Part shown: one piece after another, positions 32,344 through 41,734 of the stretch
Layout: each line of letters begins with the position of its first letter
Position numbering within the stretch: the first letter of the stretch is position 1
From: Olleya sp. Bg11-27
GTDB lineage: Bacteria; Bacteroidota; Bacteroidia; Flavobacteriales; Flavobacteriaceae
Length of the DNA stretch: 64,000 nucleotides
Direction: 5' to 3'
NCBI RefSeq assembly: GCF_002831645.1
Contig: NZ_CP025117.1
Span: 2,247,001 to 2,311,000, forward strand
Position numbers and translations under genes: made by a program
The notes under the pieces: generated by a model
Databases searched by the model: none
Told to the model about the DNA's origin: nothing
Seen by the model: the letters and a program-made list of their open reading frames with translations, nothing else

Positions 32344-33756
32344 TTATCTTAAACCATAGCGATTGGTTTCTCCTTTAGAGTTTATTAATTCGATACTTAA
32401 TGGTTGATAGGTGTCTCTGTTTTTTATTATCGTGTCTACTTCCTCAACACTATTCACTTTAATATTATTTATAGCAGTAATAATATCACCTTCTTGAATG
32501 CCTTCTGCTTGTAAATATTGACCATAAGTCCCATTAACCTTTGTGATTTTTACACCATTTTTAGTGTTATACTTTTTTAAGTCTTCAGGTTTAGCATTTT
32601 TAATTACCCCGATAACAGGTAATATATAAGTGTTATTTTTAAGTAAGGTTACTGCCAATTCTTTTTTAATACCATCACGCAATACTGTGACATTAACAAT
32701 ATCGTTAGGACGTTTAGTATCTAAAAATCCCCTAAGGTCACTAAATTTTTTGATTTTAATATTATCAATCATTTTAATGATATCACCACTTTTTATACCC
32801 GCTTCTGATGCGCCAGTGTCTTCTTCTACATCATCCACATAAAAGCCCTCTGTTTCTTCAACACCAAGTTTTTCTGCGGAAGCACTATTTAAAGAGCCTC
32901 CAATGACACCTAGGATTCCATTTTGCACATTACCAAACTCCATAATATCTTGTATTACTTTTTTTGCAATATTACTTGGTACGGCAAAAGAGTACCCAAT
33001 GTATGATCCTGTTTGAGAGGTAATAGCGGTATTGATACCAATAAGTTCTCCAGCTGTATTGACTAAAGCACCACCCGAATTCCCCGGATTTACAGCAGCA
33101 TCAGTTTGTATAAAAGACTGTGTGCTTCTGCCACTTAAATCTCTAGATTTAGCACTAATAATACCTGCGGTGACTGTAGAGGTTAAATTAAATGGATTAC
33201 CGACCGCTAGAACCCATTCTCCAATTTTAGCAGTATCACTATCACCAAAAGTAGCATACGGTAATTGGTCCTCTGTATCAACTTTTAATAACGCAATATC
33301 AGTTTTTGGGTCTGTACCAATGATTTTTGCATTTAGAGTTCTGTTGTCATTTAATGTAATGCTTAATGCTTCAGAATCTTCAATAACATGATTATTAGTA
33401 ATTATATAGCCATCAGGAGATATAATTACACCACTTCCTGTACCTAACTGTCTTTTTTGTGGTACACGACCATAAAATAAATCTTGTAATGTAGGTTGCG
33501 CGCTATTTAAAGCAACGTTTTTAACATGGACTACAGCGTGTACTGTTTTATCGGCAGCAGCTGTAAAACTAATGCCCTCAGCAGCAGCTAAAGTCGTCGG
33601 TGTTGTTTTATAATTGGTTGGTAAAAAATCAGGGGTTTCCTGAGTGGTTGTATTTGCAATTTGCTGTTCATCTTTTTCAAGAAAGGTTTTGTATGTTCCT
33701 AGAGTAATTGCACCTCCTAATACCGAAACTAAAACCAGAGTTAACATCTTCTTCAT
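32344..33756 (-). CDS. degP: Do-type periplasmic serine protease
   Basis: The 470-aa protein has an N-terminal signal or anchor (MLTLVLVSVLGGAITLGTY). The trypsin-like triad is His in YIITNNHVIEDSEAL, Asp in GTDPKTDIALLKVDTED and Ser in TDAAVNPGNSGGALVNTAG. Two PDZ domains follow at about residues 280-375 and 385-465. This is the full HtrA/Do architecture for refolding or degrading misfolded envelope proteins. It is a single gene divergent from dapF. The extra helices expected of DegP and DegQ cannot be told apart here. Confidence 0.94.
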   Translation of the reverse strand: MKKMLTLVLVSVLGGAITLGTYKTFLEKDEQQIANTTTQETPDFLPTNYKTTPTTLAAAEGISFTAAADKTVHAVVHVKNVALNSAQPTLQDLFYGRVPQKRQLGTGSGVIISPDGYIITNNHVIEDSEALSITLNDNRTLNAKIIGTDPKTDIALLKVDTEDQLPYATFGDSDTAKIGEWVLAVGNPFNLTSTVTAGIISAKSRDLSGRSTQSFIQTDAAVNPGNSGGALVNTAGELIGINTAITSQTGSYIGYSFAVPSNIAKKVIQDIMEFGNVQNGILGVIGGSLNSASAEKLGVEETEGFYVDDVEEDTGASEAGIKSGDIIKMIDNIKIKKFSDLRGFLDTKRPNDIVNVTVLRDGIKKELAVTLLKNNTYILPVIGVIKNAKPEDLKKYNTKNGVKITKVNGTYGQYLQAEGIQEGDIITAINNIKVNSVEEVDTIIKNRDTYQPLSIELINSKGETNRYGLR

Positions 33757-33882
33757 ATAATACTTAGTTTAGATTTAATTAGATAACGATTAAAATTAAT
33801 TAAATATTGAATGCCTATTTCAACTTTAACGGCGTTTTAACAACTGAAAAAACTTATATTTGTGCTTCAATTTTTGAGACCA

Positions 33883-34662
33883 ATGACATTGACTTTTTAT
33901 AAATATCAAGGAACCGGTAATGACTTTGTCATGATCGATAATAGACAAAATGAGTTCGACAAAAACAATACCAAATTGGTTGCTTTTTTATGCGATCGTA
34001 AATTTGGAGTAGGCGCTGATGGTTTAATTCTATTAGAAAACCATCCTAAAGCAGACTTTAAAATGGTCTATTATAATGCGGACGGAAATGAAAGTACCAT
34101 GTGTGGTAATGGAGGACGTTGTATTGTCGCTTTTGCGGAATTTTTGCAGCTGATGACTAACCAGACCACTTTTGCAGCGATAGACGGTATGCACTTTGCT
34201 AAAATCGAAGATAATTTGGTACATCTACAAATGAAGGATGTAGACACTATTACTACTTTTGATACCCATCAGTTTTTGGATACAGGCTCACCACATCATG
34301 TACAGTTTGTCAAAGACTTGGCAACGTTTGATGTTAAAGCAGAAGGAGAAAAAATAAGATACGGTCAGCCTTATAATGCCGAAGGAACTAATGTTAATTT
34401 TGTAGAAAAAAATAACGAGGATACGTATACGGTTAGAACTTACGAAAGAGGCGTAGAAGATGAAACTTTATCTTGTGGTACAGGTGTGACTGCGGTTGCC
34501 ATTGCAATGCATAAGATTGGAGAAAGTACAACTTCTAAAATTAATTTAAACGTCCAAGGTGGTCAGCTTAAAGTGTCGTTTGAAAAAGTAGGAGACACCT
34601 ATAAAAAAGTGATGTTAATAGGACCTGCAACCTATGTTTTTAAAGGTGAAATAACATGTTAA
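33883..34662 (+). CDS. dapF: Diaminopimelate epimerase
   Basis: The start is placed at ATG 33883 (MTLTFYKYQGTGNDFVMIDN); the GTG 21 bp upstream would add seven unrelated residues. The 259-aa protein has both catalytic cysteines: ADGNESTMCGNGGRC and VEDETLSCGTGVTAV. It converts LL- to meso-diaminopimelate for lysine and peptidoglycan synthesis. Its stop overlaps the next gene by 7 bp, so a three-gene operon dapF-GNAT-mltG is likely. Confidence 0.95.
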   Translation: MTLTFYKYQGTGNDFVMIDNRQNEFDKNNTKLVAFLCDRKFGVGADGLILLENHPKADFKMVYYNADGNESTMCGNGGRCIVAFAEFLQLMTNQTTFAAIDGMHFAKIEDNLVHLQMKDVDTITTFDTHQFLDTGSPHHVQFVKDLATFDVKAEGEKIRYGQPYNAEGTNVNFVEKNNEDTYTVRTYERGVEDETLSCGTGVTAVAIAMHKIGESTTSKINLNVQGGQLKVSFEKVGDTYKKVMLIGPATYVFKGEITC

Positions 34663-35189
34663 CATTAAAAGGAATACATACTTATTTGCGACCGTTAGAA
34701 CCAGAAGATTTAACGTTTATTCATGACATAGAGAATGACGAATCTATTTGGGAGATTAGTAATACCATAACACCCTATTCTAAATATTTAATCAAACAAT
34801 ATCTAGAGCATGCACACAAAGATATTTTTGAAGTTAAACAGTTACGTTTAGTTATTTGTAATTATAAGCATCAAGCTATTGGAATGATAGATGTTTTTGA
34901 TTTTGACTTTAAAAACAGACGCGCAGGGATTGGTATTTTAGTAAGAGATACAGAAAACAGACAAAAAGGGCATGGTAAAGAGGCGTTAGAACTATTAACC
35001 AAATATTGTTTTAAACATTTAGATTTACATCAATTATACTGTAATATCAGTGCCGATAATACCGCAAGTTTAGCATTATTTAAAAGTCAAGGATTTATGC
35101 AAATTGGTCTTAAAAAAGACTGGAATTTTATAAACGGAATTTACAAAAACGAATATTTATTTCAATTAATTAACACAGATGTATATTAA
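34656..35189 (+). CDS. RimJ/RimL-type GNAT acetyltransferase
   Basis: The 177-aa protein has the RimL-like N-terminus IHTYLRPLEPEDLTFIHDIE, the core FDFDFKNRRAGIGILVRDTE with the acetyl-CoA loop NRQKGHGKEALELLTKY, and LYCNISADNTASLALFKSQG. Such enzymes acetylate N-termini or small molecules. It overlaps dapF by 7 bp and mltG by 11 bp, so all three are translationally coupled. The substrate is unknown. Confidence 0.87.
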   Translation: MLTLKGIHTYLRPLEPEDLTFIHDIENDESIWEISNTITPYSKYLIKQYLEHAHKDIFEVKQLRLVICNYKHQAIGMIDVFDFDFKNRRAGIGILVRDTENRQKGHGKEALELLTKYCFKHLDLHQLYCNISADNTASLALFKSQGFMQIGLKKDWNFINGIYKNEYLFQLINTDVY

Positions 35190-36222
35190 AAAAATTTTAT
35201 TAGCAATTGCTTTAATCGGAATAGTGGTTGCAGCATACTTTGCATACTTTGTTTATGGCGCCATGTTTAAAGAAAATACAGCGTTTAATAATGAAGAGGC
35301 TTATATTTATGTACCTACAAATGCAAGTTATGATCAAGTTAGAGCACAGTTGGTCCCTTTACTAAAAGATATTGATAGTTTTGATGCGTTAGCACAACGT
35401 AAAAAATATACAACCAATATTAAAGCGGGACGTTTTGCTATTACTAAAAACATGAGTAATAACGATATTATTAATTCTATTAGAAGTAAAAATATCCCTA
35501 TTAAGCTAAGTTTTAATAACCAAGAGCGTATTCAAAACTTGGCAGGACGTATCGCACAACAAATAGAACCTGATAGTGTAACGCTTTTAAAAGCCATGAC
35601 CGATAAAGCATTTTTAGACACCAATAAATTTACGGAACAAACGGTTTTAAATATGTATGTGCCTAATAGTTATGAAGTGTTTTGGAATACATCGGCAAAC
35701 GGTTTTAGAGATAAAATGTTAAAGGAATACTACCGTTTTTGGAATGACTCACGTCAGGCTAAACGTAAAGCATTAGACTTATCAGTAAATGAAATTGTGA
35801 CTATTGCCTCTATCGTCCAAAAAGAAACGGCTAAAGTAGATGAAAGACCTAGAGTAGCAGGAGTTTATTTAAACAGAATAAAAAAAGGAATGCCACTACA
35901 AGCAGACCCAACAGTTATCTATTCTAAAAAATTAAAGGAGAACGATTTTGATCAAATTATAAAACGAGTGTTATATAAAGATTTAGAAATTGACTCGCCA
36001 TATAATACTTATAAATACGGAGGTATTCCTCCAGGACCAATTACGATGCCAGATGTATCTGCTATTGATGCTGTATTGAACTCAGAAAGTCATGACTATT
36101 ACTATTTTGTAGCTAATGTAAAAAACTTTGGATATCATAAATTCGCTAAGACCTTAAGTCAACACAATGCTAATAAAAATGAGTATGTGCGTTGGATTAA
36201 TAGTCAAGGTGTAAACCGTTAA
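35179..36222 (+). CDS. mltG: Endolytic transglycosylase MltG (YceG-like)
   Basis: The 347-aa protein has an N-terminal transmembrane helix (ILLAIALIGIVVAAYFAYFV), a LysM-like part and the YceG catalytic region EIVTIASIVQKETAKVDERP followed by RVAGVYLNRIKKGMPLQADP, where the Glu of QKETA is catalytic. Then come GIPPGPITMPDVSAIDAVLN and HDYYYFVANVKNFGYHKF. It cuts nascent glycan strands and sets their length. Being in an operon with dapF fits cell-wall biogenesis. Confidence 0.94.
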   Translation: MYIKKILLAIALIGIVVAAYFAYFVYGAMFKENTAFNNEEAYIYVPTNASYDQVRAQLVPLLKDIDSFDALAQRKKYTTNIKAGRFAITKNMSNNDIINSIRSKNIPIKLSFNNQERIQNLAGRIAQQIEPDSVTLLKAMTDKAFLDTNKFTEQTVLNMYVPNSYEVFWNTSANGFRDKMLKEYYRFWNDSRQAKRKALDLSVNEIVTIASIVQKETAKVDERPRVAGVYLNRIKKGMPLQADPTVIYSKKLKENDFDQIIKRVLYKDLEIDSPYNTYKYGGIPPGPITMPDVSAIDAVLNSESHDYYYFVANVKNFGYHKFAKTLSQHNANKNEYVRWINSQGVNR

Positions 36223-36226
36223 ATCG

Positions 36227-37135
36227 TTGTTTAAATTAATAACAGTACTCTCGGCCTTCTTTTTGACAGTTGTTACGGTTGCACAAACAAATAATAATTC
36301 CTTTTTTAAGCCTAGTGATACTCTTAATACAGCACGCAGAAACGCTGTAATCTTGACAGAAGCTAGTGTCGCTTCTTTGTCTATTATTGGTTTAAATGCG
36401 TTGTGGTATTCTGATTATGAGCGCTCGGGGTTACATAGCACGAATGATAATTCGGAATGGTTTAAAATGGATAAGTTGGGGCATAGTTTTACCGCTTATC
36501 AATTAGGACGTTTTGGAGCACAAGCGTTAGATTGGAGTGGTGTTAGTAAAAAAAAGCAACTCATTTACGGGGCAACATTAGGGTTTTCTTTTTTAACAGC
36601 TGTAGAAGTTTTGGATGGGTTTTCTGAAGAATGGGGTTTTTCTTGGGGAGACTTTACTGCAAATGCGGCAGGCGCGGGGTTGTATATTGGACAAGAGTTG
36701 TTATGGCAAGAACAACGTGTCCAATTAAAATATTCCTTTAACCGAAGCGGATTTGCAAATCAAAATCCCAATAAGTTAGGTCAAGGTTTGGCAGAAGAAC
36801 TTTTAAAAGATTATAACGGACAAACCTATTGGTTGAGTGTGAATTTACAGTCCTTTTTTAAAGAGAGTAGCCTACCTAAATGGTTAAATGTGGCAGTAGG
36901 TTATGGTGTCGATGGTTTATTATATGGTAATGCAGAACTTCAAATGCTACACTTTCCTTATCAAGAGAGAAGCCAACAGTTTTATTTAAGTCTAGATGTG
37001 GATTTGACTAGAATTAAGACCAATTCTACGTTTTTAAAACAAGTATTTAACGTGATTAACGTGATAAAAGTACCCTTTCCAACCCTCGAAATTAATGGCA
37101 AAGGTAAGCTTAATGGGCACTTAATCTACTTTTAA
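36227..37135 (+). CDS. DUF2279-like outer-envelope protein
   Basis: The 302-aa protein starts at TTG 36227, four bases after the mltG stop; no ATG precedes the signal peptide FKLITVLSAFFLTVVTVAQ. It carries WYSDYERSGLHSTNDNSEWF, KMDKLGHSFTAYQLGRFGAQ and DGFSEEWGFSWGDFTANAAG, the pattern of DUF2279 proteins, which are predicted envelope-located. The function is unknown. It may be cotranscribed with mltG. Confidence 0.72.
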   Translation: MFKLITVLSAFFLTVVTVAQTNNNSFFKPSDTLNTARRNAVILTEASVASLSIIGLNALWYSDYERSGLHSTNDNSEWFKMDKLGHSFTAYQLGRFGAQALDWSGVSKKKQLIYGATLGFSFLTAVEVLDGFSEEWGFSWGDFTANAAGAGLYIGQELLWQEQRVQLKYSFNRSGFANQNPNKLGQGLAEELLKDYNGQTYWLSVNLQSFFKESSLPKWLNVAVGYGVDGLLYGNAELQMLHFPYQERSQQFYLSLDVDLTRIKTNSTFLKQVFNVINVIKVPFPTLEINGKGKLNGHLIYF

Positions 37136-37241
37136 CATAAGTTAACATATTGATTTTCAGTATTTAATTATTTGTTGTATATTTGCACGCTGAAATTTAA
37201 GTCTATATAATATTAATTAGCAGACTTTTAAATCGTAACAA

Positions 37242-37907
37242 ATGAAAATAAATATTGGAAAGTTATTATCCCTAACGTTGACAATAGCAATTTTATTACT
37301 AGTCGTTTTTATTAATACTGAAAATAACACAACACTAGTCGATGAGATTAAAACTGAAAATGTTGACTTTGAAGCGTTACAATATGTTAATATTGCTTCA
37401 AATTTAAAGTTTGTTAAAAAACCATTATTCACACCTCAATTAGGTAAAAGTTTTACTGGTTTTAAAGAAGCTTTAGGATTTAAAGAATCTCAAAATGATT
37501 ATTTTAGAGTAAATCAATTTGGTTACTTAGGTAAATATCAATTTGGGAAAAGTACGTTAAGAGTATTAGGTATTTATCATCCACAATTCTTTTTAAGTAA
37601 TCCAGAATTACAGGAGAAGGCGTTTATTGCTAATGCACAACGCAACAAGTGGGTTTTACGCAAGGATATCAAACGTTTTAACAACAAGTACATTAAAGGT
37701 GTTAAGATTACAGAATCAGGGATACTAGCTGCAGCGCATTTAGCAGGTCCTGGAAGTGTAAAGAAATTTCTTAGAAGTTATGGAGAAACTGGTTTTGCAG
37801 ATGCAAACGGTACAACCATAAAGTATTACATGAAAAAGTTTTCAGGATACGATACGTCTTTGATAAAACCATTAAAAAAGGTTAGAGTAAAATACGAAAG
37901 CGCTTAA
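37242..37907 (+). CDS. Lysozyme-like exported protein
   Basis: The 221-aa protein has an N-terminal signal or anchor (LLSLTLTIAILLLVVFINT). A lysozyme-like segment follows: SFTGFKEALGFKESQNDYFR, VNQFGYLGKYQFGKSTLRVL, with ILAAAHLAGPGSVKKFLRSY near residue 180. KESQND at the start of the fold supplies the likely catalytic Glu, as in the GxYQF type of transglycosylase-like domains. It probably acts on peptidoglycan. Its terminator lies inside the convergent methyltransferase gene. Confidence 0.7.
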   Translation: MKINIGKLLSLTLTIAILLLVVFINTENNTTLVDEIKTENVDFEALQYVNIASNLKFVKKPLFTPQLGKSFTGFKEALGFKESQNDYFRVNQFGYLGKYQFGKSTLRVLGIYHPQFFLSNPELQEKAFIANAQRNKWVLRKDIKRFNNKYIKGVKITESGILAAAHLAGPGSVKKFLRSYGETGFADANGTTIKYYMKKFSGYDTSLIKPLKKVRVKYESA

Positions 37908-38620
37908 TATTGGCTTTTGTGAATTATAAATAGTGTTGGTCTCTTATGTAGGTCAACACTATTTTTTTTCCATTGACTTACTGTTTGCGTTTTAATAAAC
38001 TCTGTAGCCAATGTAATATCACAAGCAATACAAATCTCTGTACTATCACTTAAGATGCTGCAAAGGTCTTCTAAAAGCTTATTGTTTCTATAAGGCGTCT
38101 CAATAAACGATTGTGTTTGATTGTGCTCAAAACTTAAACGTTCTAAACGTTTTAATTCTGATTTCTTTTCACTTTTGTCAATCGGTAAATATCCGTTGAA
38201 AGCAAAACTTTGACCATTCATTCCAGAAGCCATCATTGCTAATAGGATGGAAGACGGTCCAACTAATGGGACAACTTGTATATTGTTTTTATGCGCTAAA
38301 CTTACAATGTCAGCACCAGGGTCTGCAATTCCGGGACAACCAGCATCAGATATTAAACCTAAATTTTGACCTTCTAAACAAGGTTTGATAAAATTTGGTA
38401 ATTCTGTCGGTTCTGTAAATTTATTAAGTTCAAAAAGGTTTAAACTTGATTGTTGCTTTTCTGGAGCGATACTTTTTATAAACTTTCTAGCGGCTTTAGA
38501 GTTTTCGACAACAAAGGTATCTAAACTATCAATAATAGTTTTTACTTGTGCAGGTAGGACATTAAAAGGATTAGAATCTCCTAATGTACATGGGATCAAA
38601 TATAGTTTTCCTTTAGTCAT
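37904..38620 (-). CDS. RsmI-like SAM-dependent methyltransferase
   Basis: The 238-aa protein belongs to the tetrapyrrole-methylase fold group with RsmI: KLYLIPCTLGDSNPFNVLPA, then GQNLGLISDAGCPGIADPGA and VVPLVGPSSILLAMMASGMN, and SFIETPYRNNKLLEDLCSIL. RsmI 2'-O-methylates C1402 of 16S rRNA. This short type lacks the C-terminal RsmI domain, and its rRNA target is unproven. It follows the phosphatase gene, and its end overlaps the convergent gene by 4 bp. Confidence 0.85.
   Translation of the reverse strand: MTKGKLYLIPCTLGDSNPFNVLPAQVKTIIDSLDTFVVENSKAARKFIKSIAPEKQQSSLNLFELNKFTEPTELPNFIKPCLEGQNLGLISDAGCPGIADPGADIVSLAHKNNIQVVPLVGPSSILLAMMASGMNGQSFAFNGYLPIDKSEKKSELKRLERLSFEHNQTQSFIETPYRNNKLLEDLCSILSDSTEICIACDITLATEFIKTQTVSQWKKNSVDLHKRPTLFIIHKSQY
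37928..37964 (+). terminator. Terminator inside convergent coding sequence
   Basis: AAATAGTGTTG (37928-37938) pairs with CAACACTATTT (37954-37964), followed by a T-run on +. It lies 20 bp past the stop of the lysozyme-like gene (+). The same bases encode the last residues (TLFIIHKSQY region and before) of the minus-strand methyltransferase. Confidence 0.75.
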
Positions 38621-38640
38621 TATATTATAAAGGTATTAAT

Positions 38641-39102
38641 TTAAGTAAGACTATTTAATTGTTGACTTATTTTTTCGGAAGCCTCCTCTAAAAGTTTGTA
38701 CACTTTTTCAAAACCGTTGTCACCACCAAAATAGGGATCAGGGACGTCTAAATTTTGCTCAGGAACACTTTCATTTAAAATCAATTTTACTTTTGATTTT
38801 TGTGCGTCATTTTCAGCTAAAGCGATAATGTTATCATAATTTGAATTATCCATGGCGTAGATAATATCAAAGTCTATAAAATCTTGTTTAATAAACTGTC
38901 TAGCTTGTTGTTTTGTAATGTCAATACCATGTTGTTTAGCGACAGCAATGGATCTAGGGTCCGGTTTGTTTCCGATATGGTAGCTACTTGTTCCCGCAGA
39001 ATCTACACTAAATAATTTGTGATCTAATTTAGATTGTAGGATACCTTCAGCTAGAGGAGAACGACAAATGTTTCCTAAGCATACCATTAAAATTTTAGTC
39101 AT
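38641..39102 (-). CDS. Low-molecular-weight protein-tyrosine phosphatase
   Basis: The 153-aa protein has the C(X)5R loop in ILMVCLGNICRSPLAEGILQ and the general-acid Asp in LDVPDPYFGGDNGFEK. Size and motif order are normal for the LMW-PTP family. It may act on tyrosine kinases of capsule export or on general phosphotyrosine. It lies 12 bp after dnaA and 20 bp before the RsmI-like gene, in an order often conserved in this group. Confidence 0.92.
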   Translation of the reverse strand: MTKILMVCLGNICRSPLAEGILQSKLDHKLFSVDSAGTSSYHIGNKPDPRSIAVAKQHGIDITKQQARQFIKQDFIDFDIIYAMDNSNYDNIIALAENDAQKSKVKLILNESVPEQNLDVPDPYFGGDNGFEKVYKLLEEASEKISQQLNSLT

Positions 39103-39114
39103 TTTAAATAAAAT

Positions 39115-40542
39115 TTAAACTGAAAGTTTTTTTGTTAAATCCTCAACATATTTTTTAAACTGCTTGTCCGTAGACGATAAGTTATCGACTGTTTTACAAG
39201 CATGTAAAACTGTTGCATGATCACGTTTTCCAATTTGAGAACCAATACTAGCAAGAGAGGCTTTAGTCAGTTTTTTTGCAAAAAACATGGCTAATTGTCT
39301 AGCTTGTACAATATGACGCTTTCTAGTTTTAGATTGTAATGTATCTACATCCATTTGGAAATAATCGGATACAATTTTCTGAATGTAATCTATAGAAACT
39401 TCACGTTTCGTGTTTTTTACAAACTTTTCAACAACTTGCTTAGCTAGCTCAATATTGATTTCTTTCTTATTAAAAGAAGATTGTGCAATTAAAGAGATAA
39501 TAGCGCCTTCTAACTCACGGATATTAGATTTTATGTTTTTAGCAACATATTCAATAATATCGTCAGGCATTTCAACACCATCTCTATATAATTTGTTTTT
39601 CAGTATTGAAACACGTGTTTCAAAATCAGGTGTTTGTAATTCGGCAGATAAACCCCATTTAAATCTAGATAATAAGCGTTGCTCAATATCTTGCATGTCC
39701 ACAGGTGCCTTGTCACTAGTTAAAATAACTTGCTTTCCGTTTTGGTGCAAGTGATTAAAAATATGGAAGAATACATCTTGTGTTCCAGATTTACCAGATA
39801 AAAACTGAACATCATCAATAACCAACACATCAATTAACTGATAAAAGTGTATAAAGTCATTTCTGTTATTCTTTTTAACAGAGTCTATATATTGTTGCGT
39901 GAATTTTTCAGCAGAAATATACAATACCGTTTTCTCTGGGTATTTATCTTTTATATCAACACCAATAGCATGTGCTAAGTGTGTTTTTCCTAATCCAACA
40001 CCACCAAATATTAATAAAGGATTAAAAGAGGTTCCACCTGGTTTTGCAGATACAGCTAAACCAGCACTACGTGCTAAACGATTAGAATCACCTTCTAAAA
40101 AGTTATCAAAGTTATAGTTTGGATTAAGTTGAGATTCGATTTTCACGTTTCTAATTCCAGGAATTATAAACGGATTACGTAATTCGCGGTTCTTATTATT
40201 AAGCGGCACATCTACATCTTGCGATTTTACGCCACCACGATTAGAACTTGGAATACGCTCTGTAAAAGGTTGTTTGTTACCATACGTGTTTTCCATTTTA
40301 ATAATGTAAACCAATTTGGCCGTTTCACCCAACTCTTTAGTTAAAGACACTTTTAATAGCTTAACATAGTGCTCTTCTAACCACTCGTAAAAAAACTTGC
40401 TTGGCACTTGTATACTAAGCGCATTATCTGCAAGCTTAACCGCTACAATAGGTTCAAACCAGGTTTTGTAAGCTTGTGGTTGAATGTTATCCTTTATAAA
40501 AAGGAGACAATTATTCCAGACCGTTTGCGCAGTTACACTCAT
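39115..40542 (-). CDS. dnaA: Chromosomal replication initiator DnaA
   Basis: The 475-aa protein has domain I (WNNCLLFIKDNIQPQAYKTW). The AAA+ domain shows Walker A in LLIFGGVGLGKTHLAHAIG and Walker B in LIDVLVIDDVQFLSGKSG. The C-terminal DNA-binding signature is GSQIGKRDHATVLHACKTV. It opens the origin in the ATP state. Length is normal. I do not see a cluster of DnaA boxes in the 185 bp upstream of it. Confidence 0.97.
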   Translation of the reverse strand: MSVTAQTVWNNCLLFIKDNIQPQAYKTWFEPIVAVKLADNALSIQVPSKFFYEWLEEHYVKLLKVSLTKELGETAKLVYIIKMENTYGNKQPFTERIPSSNRGGVKSQDVDVPLNNKNRELRNPFIIPGIRNVKIESQLNPNYNFDNFLEGDSNRLARSAGLAVSAKPGGTSFNPLLIFGGVGLGKTHLAHAIGVDIKDKYPEKTVLYISAEKFTQQYIDSVKKNNRNDFIHFYQLIDVLVIDDVQFLSGKSGTQDVFFHIFNHLHQNGKQVILTSDKAPVDMQDIEQRLLSRFKWGLSAELQTPDFETRVSILKNKLYRDGVEMPDDIIEYVAKNIKSNIRELEGAIISLIAQSSFNKKEINIELAKQVVEKFVKNTKREVSIDYIQKIVSDYFQMDVDTLQSKTRKRHIVQARQLAMFFAKKLTKASLASIGSQIGKRDHATVLHACKTVDNLSSTDKQFKKYVEDLTKKLSV

Positions 40543-40727
40543 GTTATGTTTAAAAGGTATTTTATGTTAGTTACTTTTGTTCTATAATGACATTAGAACA
40601 GCTTCGTTCTTTAGCGTGGCAAATATGTGAACAAAAAACGTAAAAAAAAAATCATTTACTATTGAATATTCAGTTTTTTTTCCTCATGTTGGTAAGGGTA
40701 GATAAATTACAAAAAATAAATAATATA

Positions 40728-41132
40728 ATGGGTATAAAACAAGACGAAATTGAAATAAGAGTGCGTTATGCTGAAACAGACCAAATGGGTGTTGTTCATC
40801 ATGGGAATTACGCATTATATCTAGAAATGGCCAGAATCGAATGGTTACGGAAATTAAACATTTCTTATCGAAAAATGGAAGAAAACGGTATTGGTTTACC
40901 AGTGGTGTCGATGTCTGTAAATTTCAAAAAACCAGTGCATTATGATGACGTAATTACGGTAAAAACACAGCTTAAAAAAGTGCCTTCTGCGTTGGTCGAA
41001 TTTGACTATGAAATACATAACGAATCTCAAGAAATTGTGTCTACAGCAAGTGTGGTTTTGGCGTTTATCGATATGAAAACAAAACGTCCAACACGACCAC
41101 CTAAGTATTTTTTAGAGGCTTTAAATGGTTAA
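40728..41132 (+). CDS. YbgC-like acyl-CoA thioesterase
   Basis: The start is at ATG 40728 (MGIKQDEIEIRVRYAETDQM), giving 134 aa; the upstream extension is unlike the hotdog fold. The active-site region RYAETDQMGVVHHGNYALYL has the Asp of the 4-hydroxybenzoyl-CoA thioesterase type, followed by EMARIEWLRKLNISYRKME. It hydrolyses acyl-CoAs of unknown chain length. It is divergent from dnaA and convergent with yigZ. Confidence 0.9.
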   Translation: MGIKQDEIEIRVRYAETDQMGVVHHGNYALYLEMARIEWLRKLNISYRKMEENGIGLPVVSMSVNFKKPVHYDDVITVKTQLKKVPSALVEFDYEIHNESQEIVSTASVVLAFIDMKTKRPTRPPKYFLEALNG

Positions 41133-41732
41133 ATCTTTGATGTTAACTTCATAAATACTTTCAAAAATTTCGAAGATTGTATTCGCGTCTTTTTTCCGAA
41201 CTGAAATTGTAATTTGACAGTCTAATTCCAATTTTTGGTTAATAACCTTTAAATTTTTCTCTTTTATTACGCGCATGACCTTGTTCATGTTTTTATAATC
41301 GAAAGAAATTAAATAAGGAATATTAATGGTGCGAATAACAATTTTTGAAGTGTCTAGAGCTAGTTGCGCTGCTGTTTTATAAGCGTTTATTAAACCGCCA
41401 ACACCAAGCTTTACGCCGCCAAAATAACGGACTACAACTATAAGGATATTAGTGACTTCAAAAGACTGAATTTGACCATAAATAGGCATTCCTGCACTGT
41501 TATTAGGCTCGCCGTCATCATTTGCTCTGTAGGCAATGGTTTCTGTGCCTATTTGGTAAGCATAACACCAGTGTCTGGCTTGGTGATGTTGCTTTTTTAA
41601 ATCGTCCAGGTGTTGTTTAACTTGGTCTTCTGACGTTACAGGAAAGGTATAGCCAAAAAATTTAGAATTTTTGTCCTTAAATAAGACCTCTTCAGAAGGT
41701 GTTGTAATTGTTTTGTAAGCGTCGTCTTCCAT
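41121..41732 (-). CDS. YigZ/IMPACT-family protein
   Basis: The 203-aa protein has the UPF0029/IMPACT motif: KKQHHQARHWCYAYQIGTET, then YRANDDGEPNNSAGMPIYGQ and VVRYFGGVKLGVGGLINAYK. A C-terminal ferredoxin-like domain follows. The family is thought to bind RNA or ribosome-linked partners. It overlaps the 3' end of the thioesterase gene by 12 bp and lies directly after the transporter gene. Confidence 0.9.
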   Translation of the reverse strand: MEDDAYKTITTPSEEVLFKDKNSKFFGYTFPVTSEDQVKQHLDDLKKQHHQARHWCYAYQIGTETIAYRANDDGEPNNSAGMPIYGQIQSFEVTNILIVVVRYFGGVKLGVGGLINAYKTAAQLALDTSKIVIRTINIPYLISFDYKNMNKVMRVIKEKNLKVINQKLELDCQITISVRKKDANTIFEIFESIYEVNIKDLTI

Positions 41733-41734
41733 AA

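Noticed and set aside
40543-40727. Replication origin next to dnaA
   Set aside because: No cluster of TTATCCACA-like boxes or AT-rich unwinding repeats could be seen, only a short AT-rich stretch.
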